Source of the DNA: Jeotgalicoccus nanhaiensis
GTDB lineage: Bacteria; Bacillota; Bacilli; Staphylococcales; Salinicoccaceae
Assembly (NCBI GenBank): GCA_004570955.1
Contig: SPPL01000009.1
Location: forward strand, 1-64,000
Direction: 5' to 3'
DNA: 64,000 nucleotides
Positions 41,103 to 49,506 of this stretch are shown piece by piece (positions within the stretch are counted from its first letter, which is position 1; the number at the start of each line of letters is the position of its first letter). The position numbers and the translations under genes were made by a program. The notes below the pieces were generated by a model that saw only the letters and a list, made by a program, of their open reading frames with translations, was not told the DNA's origin and searched no databases.

Positions 41103-42038
41103 TTAGTCTTCGAAGTTAAATAATGGTGTTGATAAATATCTTTCGCCATTTGACGGCAGCACAACAACCACGTTTTTACCTTTGCCGAGTTCTTTTGCGA
41201 CTTTGAGACCCGCTTTAACTGCAGCACCTGAAGAAATACCGCCGAGGATACCTTCTTTTTTAGCAAGTTCTCTCGCTGTATCCATCGATTCTTCATTTTC
41301 AATTGCGATAATTTCATCATAGATATCAGTATCTAATGTCTTAGGAATGAATCCTGCACCGATACCCTGGATTTTATGAGGTCCTGGTTCTTTCCCGCTT
41401 AAGACCGCTGAATCCGTCGGTTCAACCGCAACAACTTTAACATTTTCGAAGTTTTCTTTCAGTACTTTGCCGGCACCGCTGATTGTTCCGCCCGTACCGA
41501 TGCCCGAAATAAACGCATCGATTGCAAAGCCTGCTGAATTCGCCTGTTCAACTAATTCTTTACCTGTTGTTTTAGCGTGAATTTCAGGGTTGGCAGGATT
41601 CTCAAACTGCTGAGGCATAAAGTAACTGTCTTTTTCTGCAAGTTCCGTTGCTTTTTTAATTGCGCCTTTCATACCGTCTGCTCCCGGAGTCAGAACAAGT
41701 TCTGCACCATAGGCACGCAGCAGATTGCGGCGCTCTTTGCTCATCGTATCAGGCATCACTAAAATTGCTTTATAACCTTTTGATGCCGCTACCATAGCAA
41801 GACCGATACCGGTATTTCCGCTCGTCGGTTCAACGATTGTCATGTCAGCAGTTAATTCACCTGTTGCTTCTGCTTTTTCAATCATCGCTAAGGCAATGCG
41901 GTCTTTAACCGAACTGCCCGGGTTCATAAACTCTACTTTTACATAAACATCTGCACTGTTTTCATCAGTCAGCTGGTTTAACTTTACCAGCGGTGTATTG
42001 CCGATTGCTTCTGAAATGTTATTGAATACGCTGTTCAC
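41103..42038 (-). CDS. cysK: Cysteine synthase (O-acetylserine sulfhydrylase)
   Basis: PLP enzyme making cysteine from O-acetylserine and sulfide. I take the GTG at 42038 (311 residues, [15 protein letters not shown] after the initiator) since AGGAG lies 8 nt before it; another GTG three codons earlier overlaps that site. The PLP lysine is in [16 protein letters not shown] (about 40), the substrate loop is [12 protein letters not shown], and the phosphate-binding [10 protein letters not shown] is present. It has its own promoter and terminator. Partner of cysE at 20.2-20.9 kb. Confidence 0.96.
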   Translation of the reverse strand: MNSVFNNISEAIGNTPLVKLNQLTDENSADVYVKVEFMNPGSSVKDRIALAMIEKAEATGELTADMTIVEPTSGNTGIGLAMVAASKGYKAILVMPDTMSKERRNLLRAYGAELVLTPGADGMKGAIKKATELAEKDSYFMPQQFENPANPEIHAKTTGKELVEQANSAGFAIDAFISGIGTGGTISGAGKVLKENFENVKVVAVEPTDSAVLSGKEPGPHKIQGIGAGFIPKTLDTDIYDEIIAIENEESMDTARELAKKEGILGGISSGAAVKAGLKVAKELGKGKNVVVVLPSNGERYLSTPLFNFED

Positions 42039-42074
42039 AAGAAACACTCCTATCCCTAGTTAATAACTATGAAT

Positions 42075-42103
42075 AATATACCATTAAAACCGCCGGCTTT
42101 CAA
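42075..42103 (-). promoter_or_regulatory. predicted cysK promoter
   Basis: Minus strand TTGAAA (42098-42103), exact 17-bp spacer, TATATT (42075-42080), in the short hslO-cysK gap. No CymR-type site could be confirmed by eye. Confidence 0.65.
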
Positions 42104-42107
42104 ACAA

Positions 42108-42980
42108 TTAGCGGGTGATAAGTTCCTGCAGTTCTTCTTTTGTAATCCATTCTTTGTTGCGGCAGAAATGACAATCCGCTTCCGCGCCGCCATCTTCTTT
42201 AATCATCGTCATAATGTCTTTCGGATCCAATGCGCTGATTGCATTAATGAAGCGCTCTTTCGAACAGCTGCATTCAAAGCTGACCGGCATGTTATCAAGC
42301 GATCTCCAATTATCTGCACCAATTGCTTCGTCGATGACCTGTTCAGGCGATAAACCTTTTGCAAGCAGTTTAGAGACCGGCGTCATAGTTTTCGCACGCT
42401 CATTCAGCCATTCTATTGTTTCATCGCTTGCTGACGGCAACACCTGAATCACAAAGCCGCCCGCAGCCTGAATTGTGTTATCAGGATTAACTAAAACACC
42501 CAGTGCAACGATTGAAGGCACCTGTTCACTTGCATAGAAGTAGTACGAGAAGTCTTCGCCGAGTTCACCTGAAATTAATTCTACAGAACCGACAAAGTTA
42601 TCTTTTAGACCGATATCTTTCGCTACACGCAGGTATCCTTCAGTTCCGACAGCACGTCTCACATCAAGTTTGCCCTGGTCGTTTAAGTCAAAGTGCACTT
42701 CCGGATTGCCGAGATATCCTCTCACATGTCCGTGTGCATCACTGTCTACTACGATAGCGCCAACCGGTCCGCCGCCTTCGATAGTAATCGTCGCCTTGTC
42801 ATCGCCTTTAAGCATAGCGCCCATGATGACGCCTGCAGTCATTGAACGGCCAAGTGCCGCTGCTGCTGTCGGCAGTGCACCATGACGGCGTACTGCTTCA
42901 TTTATAGTTTCTGTCGTATCGACAGCAAATATTCTTACTTCATCATTCAGTCCTAAACCTCTAATTAAATAATCACTCAT
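42108..42980 (-). CDS. hslO: 33 kDa chaperonin Hsp33
   Basis: Redox-switched holdase chaperone, 290 residues from the ATG at 42980 (MSDYLIRGLG) with GGAGG 8 nt upstream; the frame is open five codons earlier from a TTG. The C-terminal redox zinc centre is seen as CSCSKE and CHFC (about residues 232-268). On oxidation these cysteines form disulfides and unfold the linker. It follows ftsH and precedes cysK, the staphylococcal order. Confidence 0.97.
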   Translation of the reverse strand: MSDYLIRGLGLNDEVRIFAVDTTETINEAVRRHGALPTAAAALGRSMTAGVIMGAMLKGDDKATITIEGGGPVGAIVVDSDAHGHVRGYLGNPEVHFDLNDQGKLDVRRAVGTEGYLRVAKDIGLKDNFVGSVELISGELGEDFSYYFYASEQVPSIVALGVLVNPDNTIQAAGGFVIQVLPSASDETIEWLNERAKTMTPVSKLLAKGLSPEQVIDEAIGADNWRSLDNMPVSFECSCSKERFINAISALDPKDIMTMIKEDGGAEADCHFCRNKEWITKEELQELITR

Positions 42981-43091
42981 TATATATTCCTCCAACTGGA
43001 AATTCTTTTCATTTTATATGATAAACCAAGTTCACTATCATGCATAATAAATCAAACGTCAAAGATAGTCAATTTCATTGCCTGACGCCAT

Positions 43092-43118
43092 AAAAAAGAG
43101 CTGCCGGAAAGGCAGCTC
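43092..43118 (-). terminator. ftsH terminator
   Basis: Perfect 8-bp stem GAGCTGCC/GGCAGCTC (43098-43105, 43111-43118) with 5-nt loop, then TTTTTTA on the minus strand, just past the ftsH stop. Confidence 0.9.
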
Positions 43119-43124
43119 AGTCTT

Positions 43125-45215
43125 CTATCTGTTGTTTCTTTCATCATTGTTTCTGTCCACTGAAGGATCTTCAGTGTCTCCCTCCGGTTTTGGCGGTTCC
43201 ACCATATCCGGACGTTCTTCAGGTTCTTCCTGCTTGTTTTCTTCAGCAGTGTCTTCACTGTCCATCTTATCTTTAACTTCTTCATATGAAGCACCAGCTT
43301 TATCGTTATCCAGTGAATCGCTGACTGTTTCGTCTTCTTCCGGTTCATTATCGAAACTGCGTTCCGGTAATTTACCGTGGTAGAATAATCCTTCAATTTG
43401 TTCTCTGTCGAGAGTTTCAATTTCAAGGAGTGTTTCAGCGATTAAGTTGAGCTGTTCCTGATGTTCAGTCAGTATCTGACGGCAGCGCTCGTATTGTGTC
43501 TTCACAATATTTTGCATTTCCTGGTCAATTTCGTAGGCGATGCTGTCTGAATAATTTGCATCATTCGACATTTCTTTACCTAAGAATACCTGACCGTTTG
43601 ATTCACCGAACTGTATTGGTCCGAGTCTGTCACTCATGCCGTATTCGGTAACCATACTGCGTGCAATGCCTGTCGTTCTCTGGAAGTCATTATGCGCTCC
43701 TGTAGAAACTTCACCGAAGGTGATTTCTTCAGAAACACGGCCTCCGAGCAGACCGACGATTTTATCTTCGAGCTCAGGCTTCGTCATGAAGTAACGGTCT
43801 TCTTTAGGAAGCATTACCGCATAACCGCCAGCCTGGCCGCGCGGAACGATTGTAACTTTGTGCACTGTCTCCGCATCATCCAGAACCATACCAATAATTG
43901 TGTGGCCCGCTTCGTGATAAGCGACTATATTTCGTTCTTTCTTACTCATGACACGGCTCTTCTTAGCCGGCCCTGCAATAACACGGTCTGAAGCTTCGTC
44001 TACATCCCGCATATCAATTTTCTTCTTGCCTGAACGGGCAGCAACAAGGGCTGCTTCGTTTAACAGGTTCTCAAGGTCTGCACCCGAGAAGCCTGGCGTA
44101 CGCTGGGCAAGTGCCGCGAGGTCGACTGTTTCATCCAGAGGCTTATTGCGTGCGTGTACTTTAAGTACCGCTTCACGGCCTTTAACATCTGGACGGCCAA
44201 CCTGAATCTGTCTGTCAAAACGTCCTGGACGCAAGAGAGCAGGGTCAAGAATGTCAGGACGGTTAGTCGCTGCAATCATAATAACGCCTTCGTTTTCTGC
44301 AAATCCATCCATTTCAACAAGCAGCTGGTTAAGTGTCTGCTCACGCTCATCATGGCCGCCGCCGACACCTGCACCGCGCTGACGTCCTACAGCGTCAATC
44401 TCATCGATAAAGATAATACAAGGTGCATTTTTCTTAGCGTTTTCAAATAAATCACGTACACGTGAAGCTCCGACCCCGACGAACATCTCGACGAAGTCCG
44501 AACCGCTGATTGAGAAGAACGGCACACCTGCTTCACCTGCAACTGCACGTGCGATAAGTGTTTTACCTGTACCTGGAGGCCCCACTAAAAGGACACCTTT
44601 AGGAATACGGGCACCAATTCTGTCAAATCTGCGCGGATCTTTTAAGAAGTCTACAACTTCCACAAGTTCGGCTTTTTCTTCATCGGCACCGGCGACATCA
44701 TCAAAGTGTACATCTGATTTTTTGCCTTTTTCATGAAGCTTCGCTTTACTCTTGCCGAAGTTCATCATTTTGCCGCCGCCGCCTCCACCGCCGCCTTGAG
44801 CCTGGCTCATGAGGAAGATGAAGAGGAAGAAAATAAGCAGTAATGGAATGAAAGTAATCAGCATACTCGTCCAAGGGCTCGGTTCTTCTTCCGGCGCTAC
44901 TGTTAATGACAGACCATCCTGACTGCGGGCTGTATCCGTAATCTGATCCAGATCATCAACACTGTTATATGGAACTACAGAAGTAAATGACTCCTGTTCG
45001 TTCTGGTCGGCTAACCGACCTGTAATTAAATAAACATTATTCTCTGGCTGAATCGTTAATTCAGCAACTTCTCCGGCTTCCAGCGCATCTAAGAACTCGT
45101 TATACTGCAGCTCTTCTTCTGCTTGGCCGGCGCCGTTAAAGCGTTGGAAAATACCAAACATAACAACTGTTAGAATGGCGATAAGTAATATGTTACGGCC
45201 AGTATTTTTCGGCAT
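43125..45215 (-). CDS. ftsH: ATP-dependent zinc metalloprotease FtsH
   Basis: Membrane AAA protease, 696 residues. N-terminal membrane helices are near 7-25 and 115-138, flanking an extracytoplasmic domain. Walker A GPPGTGKT is about 213-220, Walker [12 protein letters not shown] follows, and the zinc site AYHEAGH is about 433-439. The C terminus (about 615-696) is a long acidic, low-complexity tail ending in [11 protein letters not shown] glycine run (GGGGGGGG, about 140-147) follows the second helix. GGAGG precedes the ATG. Last gene after tilS-hpt. Confidence 0.98.
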   Translation of the reverse strand: MPKNTGRNILLIAILTVVMFGIFQRFNGAGQAEEELQYNEFLDALEAGEVAELTIQPENNVYLITGRLADQNEQESFTSVVPYNSVDDLDQITDTARSQDGLSLTVAPEEEPSPWTSMLITFIPLLLIFFLFIFLMSQAQGGGGGGGGKMMNFGKSKAKLHEKGKKSDVHFDDVAGADEEKAELVEVVDFLKDPRRFDRIGARIPKGVLLVGPPGTGKTLIARAVAGEAGVPFFSISGSDFVEMFVGVGASRVRDLFENAKKNAPCIIFIDEIDAVGRQRGAGVGGGHDEREQTLNQLLVEMDGFAENEGVIMIAATNRPDILDPALLRPGRFDRQIQVGRPDVKGREAVLKVHARNKPLDETVDLAALAQRTPGFSGADLENLLNEAALVAARSGKKKIDMRDVDEASDRVIAGPAKKSRVMSKKERNIVAYHEAGHTIIGMVLDDAETVHKVTIVPRGQAGGYAVMLPKEDRYFMTKPELEDKIVGLLGGRVSEEITFGEVSTGAHNDFQRTTGIARSMVTEYGMSDRLGPIQFGESNGQVFLGKEMSNDANYSDSIAYEIDQEMQNIVKTQYERCRQILTEHQEQLNLIAETLLEIETLDREQIEGLFYHGKLPERSFDNEPEEDETVSDSLDNDKAGASYEEVKDKMDSEDTAEENKQEEPEERPDMVEPPKPEGDTEDPSVDRNNDERNNR

Positions 45216-45287
45216 CCGTAATCCTCCATTTCTAATGCATTACAAAAAATAGTAACAAAAATATCCTTTAACTTCCACTCATATGAT

Positions 45288-45830
45288 TTAACTGTAAAAT
45301 TCAGGTTTTAATAATCCGATATACGGAAGATTGCGGTACTGCTGCTCAAAATCAAGTCCGTATCCGACGACGAAACCATCCGGAATTTTAGTGCCGATGT
45401 ATTTCACTTCGACATTCAGTTTTCTTTCAGGAACCGGTTTGTCGAGCAGCGTCACAATTTCAATCGATGCGGCTTTTCTGTACGTTAAAAATTCAATGAT
45501 AGAGTTTAAAGTTGTGCCTGTCTCTACGATGTCTTCGACGATAATAATATGTCTGCCTTCCACTGATGTAGACAAGTCTTTCAGAATTTTAACTTCACCT
45601 GTTGATTTAGTGCCGACATAGCTCGAAACATCCATAAAATCAATTTCCATATGTGTATCGATATGTTTAATTAAGTCTGCCATAAACATAATAGAACCTT
45701 TCAGGAGACCTACAAACACAGGAGCCTTGCCTTCGTAATCTTTAGTAATGCGCTCGCCGAGACGCTGGTTGATTGCTTCTATATCATCAACCGATAACAC
45801 AATCTCGCTTATATCATTTTGAATTGTCAT
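45288..45830 (-). CDS. hpt: Hypoxanthine-guanine phosphoribosyltransferase
   Basis: Purine salvage enzyme, 180 residues. The PRPP-binding motif is HIIIVEDIVETGTTLNSI (about 97-114). The N-terminal VGLLKGSIMFMADLIKHI holds the flexible-loop region and the C terminus carries the purine-binding VVGYGLDFEQQYRNLPYIG. It overlaps the 3' end of tilS by 17 bases, the conserved tilS-hpt-ftsH order. Confidence 0.97.
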   Translation of the reverse strand: MTIQNDISEIVLSVDDIEAINQRLGERITKDYEGKAPVFVGLLKGSIMFMADLIKHIDTHMEIDFMDVSSYVGTKSTGEVKILKDLSTSVEGRHIIIVEDIVETGTTLNSIIEFLTYRKAASIEIVTLLDKPVPERKLNVEVKYIGTKIPDGFVVGYGLDFEQQYRNLPYIGLLKPEFYS

Positions 45831-47073
45831 TATTAAACTCCTTCGTAATCTTTAATAGTCTGTTTTCAGATGGTTCAATTATATTATAAATTGTTCCAAC
45901 TGCAATAATAATACCGTGTGAATTGACTGCGACAGGCATTTTCAGCCGTTCGCCGGCCGGAACTTTTTTATCGATAAACAGCCGGCTGACTTTTTTTGTA
46001 CCTACATTCTTAATATGTACTCTGTCGCCGTCAGCTTTTATCCGTAACGTCAGCGGCAGTTCCGACGCCGGCAGATTCACAGATACATGATAATCATTAT
46101 AAATAAACTCGCCGTTATCCTCAATAGATAAACAGGAATCCGCCGGCAGTTCTTTCACCGGCGCCGCGCGGAAATATTCATATTCGATATGAACCGCGCT
46201 GCTCCCCGCATCGAATACACTTTGCGCCGTCTTCGACTGCAGCAGATTATCGAGCGTTTCCAGAGCCGGCCTGCCGAGACGCACAGACACGCTGTTCAGC
46301 AGTACAGTAAGAATATATCTCCTGATAATGCTGCTGTGTTCTAAATATTTGCTCCGCGGCAGCCTGCCGCTGTACCTGCTGACGAATTGTTCCGCATAAT
46401 CATAAGCGAAATCACTGAGCTCATTTATATCTTCACGGACGTAAGACAGCTGTTCTATATCAAGGGAAGCCGCTTGTTTTATTTCCGGAATAATGTGATG
46501 TCTCACATAGTTTCGTGTATAGTCATCAGCTGCATTGCTCGCATCTTCAAAATAGATCACCTTATTGAATGTCTGGTAAGACTGAATCTGCTCTTTCGTT
46601 ACCTCTCTAAAGGGGCGGACAATCGTGTAAGCCCCTTTATCCTTTATATCCGGAATCCCGAGATTTCCATAAAGATGACGCCCGGTCAAAAGCTGCTGCA
46701 GCACCGTTTCATACTGATCATCTTTGTGATGCCCCATCAGCAGGTGCTGAATATTTAATTCTTTCATTACAGCGTCGAAAAATTCATATCGTTTGATTCT
46801 GCCCTCACCTTGAGAAAAACCCTCCGTAAAGTTCAGTACTGCAATTTCTGAACGGATACCGTCCTCGCGTGTCATCTTTTCTATATATTCCGCTTCTTCT
46901 TTTGATGCCGTTCTCACATTATGATTGACATGCAGGACAGTGAGCGTTTTGTATGTATGTTTATATTCCCGGGTCAGAAGATGATACAGCACCATGGAAT
47001 CTATGCCGCCGGACAAGGCCAGAGCGATATTGTCATCCGGGTTCCATGCAGTATTGATTGTCAAGCTCATCAT
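45814..47073 (-). CDS. tilS: tRNA(Ile)-lysidine synthetase
   Basis: TilS converts C34 of the CAT-anticodon tRNA-Ile to lysidine so that AUA is read as Ile. 419 residues. The N-type ATP pyrophosphatase loop LALSGGIDSMVLYHLL is near 17-32, GHHKDDQYET near 117-126, and the central and C-terminal tRNA-binding domains follow. The essential target tRNA is not the GAT isoacceptor found at 36.2 kb. First gene after the S1-protein terminator. Confidence 0.95.
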   Translation of the reverse strand: MMSLTINTAWNPDDNIALALSGGIDSMVLYHLLTREYKHTYKTLTVLHVNHNVRTASKEEAEYIEKMTREDGIRSEIAVLNFTEGFSQGEGRIKRYEFFDAVMKELNIQHLLMGHHKDDQYETVLQQLLTGRHLYGNLGIPDIKDKGAYTIVRPFREVTKEQIQSYQTFNKVIYFEDASNAADDYTRNYVRHHIIPEIKQAASLDIEQLSYVREDINELSDFAYDYAEQFVSRYSGRLPRSKYLEHSSIIRRYILTVLLNSVSVRLGRPALETLDNLLQSKTAQSVFDAGSSAVHIEYEYFRAAPVKELPADSCLSIEDNGEFIYNDYHVSVNLPASELPLTLRIKADGDRVHIKNVGTKKVSRLFIDKKVPAGERLKMPVAVNSHGIIIAVGTIYNIIEPSENRLLKITKEFNNDNSK

Positions 47074-47099
47074 TCACCGTCTCCCCACTCTCAATAAAT

Positions 47100-47131
47100 A
47101 AGAAAAAGGCTAGAGCGAATTGCTCCGGCCT
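47100..47131 (-). terminator. terminator after the S1-domain gene
   Basis: Stem AGGC..GAGC/GCTC..GCCT with a 2-nt internal mismatch (47107-47131 in all), then TTTTTCTTATTT on the minus strand. It lies between the S1 gene and tilS. Confidence 0.7.
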
Positions 47132-47141
47132 CTTAATATAA

Positions 47142-47522
47142 TTATTTACGTCCTCTTCCGCCGCGGCGCGATTCTGCTTGTCTTTTAATTGTAGACATTC
47201 TTTCTTCACTGTCTTTTAAGAAACCTGATAATTTCTTCTCAAAGTCTTCCGGAGACGGTGTTTTTGCACGCGGTTTCGGTTTTGGTTTATCCTGTGCTTT
47301 TTTAATAGATAAGCTTATCTTGTTATCGTCACCTATCGTTAGCACTTTAACTTCGATTTCGTCACCGACTTTTAAATGTTCGTTGATGTCCTCTACGTAC
47401 TTATCAGCTACTTCACTGATGTGAACTAACCCTGTATTTCCCCCTGGCAACTGAACAAACGCACCAAATGGTTTGATTCCTGTAACTTTGCCGATAACTT
47501 TACTGCCCGCTTCAACTGACAT
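47142..47522 (-). CDS. S1 RNA-binding domain protein (YabR family)
   Basis: 126 residues with a single N-terminal S1 domain (about 5-72): VGKVTGIKPFGAFVQLPGG, GLVHISEVADKYV and VKVLTIGDDNKISLSIKKA. It is followed by a basic, low-complexity C terminus ending in RRGGRGRK. This is the YabR / general stress protein 13 type, a ribosome-associated RNA-binding protein next to divIC in Bacillales. Its precise role is not established. GGGAGG lies about 12 nt before the ATG. Confidence 0.9.
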   Translation of the reverse strand: MSVEAGSKVIGKVTGIKPFGAFVQLPGGNTGLVHISEVADKYVEDINEHLKVGDEIEVKVLTIGDDNKISLSIKKAQDKPKPKPRAKTPSPEDFEKKLSGFLKDSEERMSTIKRQAESRRGGRGRK

Positions 47523-47603
47523 GTTTATTTAATATCCTCCCAAAATCATTATACATTCCTATATTACCATTAAATAAAAGAATAATCATTATATAAGCAA
47601 TGA

Positions 47604-47993
47604 TTATTCTTCAGCCTGCTCCTGTTCTTCTCCCTCTTGATCCGGCAGGTTAAATATCAATTCCCCTTCTTCGGATAAAAAGAACTCGCTGCGTGCGATA
47701 CGCAGGATGTAATTATCATCATTAAGCTGCCTGATCTGCTGTTCGAGATCGGAATGCTGCTTGTTTTTATCTTCCAGCACTTCAGTCGTTGCCAGTACTT
47801 CACTGTACAGTTCTTCATTTGCCTGTTTCTGATTGAATGCAACGAGCAGAAGTACGATGGCAATCCCGAGAAGAATACTTCCAAAAAACATAGTACGGCG
47901 GCGTGAAACACGCGATTCACTCGCTAACCGCTTCTTTTCGCTATCCCGTTTTTTCGTATAGTTATTCAGGAGTCTGACTACCTTATTGCTCAT
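47604..47993 (-). CDS. divIC: Cell division protein DivIC
   Basis: Bitopic septum protein (FtsB-like) that works with FtsL/DivIB. I take the ATG at 47993 (MSNKVVRLLNNYTKK, 129 residues); the open frame extends 16 codons further, without a better ribosome site. Basic cytoplasmic N terminus, membrane helix about 36-54 (FFGSILLGIAIVLLLVAF), extracellular coiled coil about 60-100, and an acidic tail. The ribosome site (GGATGTG) is weak. In the usual rqcP-divIC-S1 order. Confidence 0.9.
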   Translation of the reverse strand: MSNKVVRLLNNYTKKRDSEKKRLASESRVSRRRTMFFGSILLGIAIVLLLVAFNQKQANEELYSEVLATTEVLEDKNKQHSDLEQQIRQLNDDNYILRIARSEFFLSEEGELIFNLPDQEGEEQEQAEE

Positions 47994-48068
47994 CTTGTCA
48001 CATCCAATCTTTATCTTGTATTCACTATCTATTATATACAAGATACAGGAAAAATACGTGACAATCTA

Positions 48069-48341
48069 TTAAAAATCTGATTCTTTTTCAATTTTCTCTT
48101 CATTTAGAACTTTATACATCCGGTCTGTTTCATCTTTTTTCGCTTTCTCGTTCAGTTCCAGTATTTCATACGTCACAATACTGCGGCCAAAACGGATTTT
48201 AAGCGTATCCCCCACTGCAAGTGCTGTACTTGCTTTGGCGGGCCGCCCGTTTACTTCAATGCGCCCTTCGCTGCTGATTTCCTTTGCAAGCGTGCGGCGT
48301 TTAATGATTCTTGATACTTTTAGAAATTTATCGAGTCTCAT
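48069..48341 (-). CDS. rqcP: S4-domain RNA-binding protein RqcP
   Basis: 90-residue Hsp15-like S4-domain protein. In B. subtilis RqcP (YabO) binds stalled 50S subunits and works with RqcH in alanine tailing. I take the ATG at 48341 (MRLDKFLKVSRIIKRR); the frame continues nine codons upstream inside mazG. The S4 core (about 1-65) contains EGRIEVNGRPAKASTALAVG. It overlaps the mazG end by 14 bases. No rqcH gene is in this window. Confidence 0.92.
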   Translation of the reverse strand: MRLDKFLKVSRIIKRRTLAKEISSEGRIEVNGRPAKASTALAVGDTLKIRFGRSIVTYEILELNEKAKKDETDRMYKVLNEEKIEKESDF

Positions 48342-49506
48342 AATCATCATCCTCTGTAATAATGTCATGCAGCGGTATATCTTTGTGAATTGTTTCTTTC
48401 ATCCACTTCAGCATCGCTTCAGCATATTCTTTTTCATGCTTCACTTTCGGCTTCTTGCCTTCCGCTTCTTTAGCTTTCGTCCAGACTTTATTTAAGTCAT
48501 CCATATTTTCAACTGTTTCATCGCTGAAGACATGCGGGTGACGGTGCACTACTTTTTTATTCAGCGAAGCAAGTATGTCATAAAAGTCAAAGTAGCCGTC
48601 TTTCTTGCCGATGGCGGCATGAAGTGCTACCTGCAGAAGAATATCTCCAAGTTCTTCAACCAGACCGTCATCGTCTTCTTTCTCAATGGCTTCAATAACT
48701 TCATATGACTCCTCAAGCAAATACCGTTCAAGCGATGCATGAGTCTGCACCTTATCCCACGGACAGCCGTCTTCACCGACGAGTTTGTCAAAAATGTTAA
48801 TCATATGCCCGAGCGACTTGTTATCGTACTGTTCCCCGGCCGCTCTCGGCACAAACATGCACAGGAGATTGGAGTCCGGCACATGAAAGTCTATCTCTGC
48901 AATTGTGCTCTCGATAATTTTTTCATCGATACTGCCGGCCTTGTCCACTAGAAATACCGGAGCATCATAATTATAATACTCGAGCAGCGTGACCTTCACC
49001 TCGCTGACAGACAGCTGATCGTAGACCTGAGTAATGAGTGTATGTTTTCTGTAATCAAGGTCCTGTACATCGAGCGCCGTCCCGTCCAGCAGCTGGAAGT
49101 TTTCATTCACCGGTATTTTAAGCGCTGTAATCACATCATCGATAAAACTCTGTCCGCCTGCAAGCTCCACATGGACTATGCCAGTTTTACCGGCCTCCAA
49201 AAGACGTTCCGTCGTTGTTTCATAGACCATCGGATGACCCGGCACTGCGTAGAGTACATCTTCTGCTTCAGCTGCTTTCAGCAGGGTGTTTGTAATGCGT
49301 TCGTAGGTGTCTTCGAAAGTATCATTTTGTTCATAGTAAGAATCAAAGCTTATAACTTCGGACCCTTCATCCTCCAGCATCTTTACTGCGGGATGGTCCA
49401 GCGTGCGCACATATATTTTCCCGGCGGCTTTCAGCTCTTTGTAAACGCCGAGCGGCATCTTATCGGTGTCCGATGTGCCGAGCCCGATAATTCTTATCGT
49501 GTTCAT
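48328..49506 (-). CDS. mazG: Tetrapyrrole methylase-like / MazG nucleotide pyrophosphohydrolase fusion (YabN)
   Basis: 392-residue two-domain protein. The N-terminal half (about 1-215) has a SAM-dependent methylase fold: IRIIGLGTSDTD start and VLYAVPGHPMVYE. The C-terminal half is MazG, with EESYEVIEAIEKED and EELGDILLQVALHA metal-binding helices. MazG removes aberrant or excess NTPs; the methylase substrate is unknown. It overlaps mfd by 4 bases. In S. aureus and B. subtilis a flippase-like gene lies between them; here it is missing. Confidence 0.94.
   Translation of the reverse strand: MNTIRIIGLGTSDTDKMPLGVYKELKAAGKIYVRTLDHPAVKMLEDEGSEVISFDSYYEQNDTFEDTYERITNTLLKAAEAEDVLYAVPGHPMVYETTTERLLEAGKTGIVHVELAGGQSFIDDVITALKIPVNENFQLLDGTALDVQDLDYRKHTLITQVYDQLSVSEVKVTLLEYYNYDAPVFLVDKAGSIDEKIIESTIAEIDFHVPDSNLLCMFVPRAAGEQYDNKSLGHMINIFDKLVGEDGCPWDKVQTHASLERYLLEESYEVIEAIEKEDDDGLVEELGDILLQVALHAAIGKKDGYFDFYDILASLNKKVVHRHPHVFSDETVENMDDLNKVWTKAKEAEGKKPKVKHEKEYAEAMLKWMKETIHKDIPLHDIITEDDDYETR

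Noticed and set aside
41018-41320. Minus-strand frame of 100 codons overlapping cysK
   Set aside because: Out-of-frame with cysK and runs through its terminator; Lys/Ser-rich noise.
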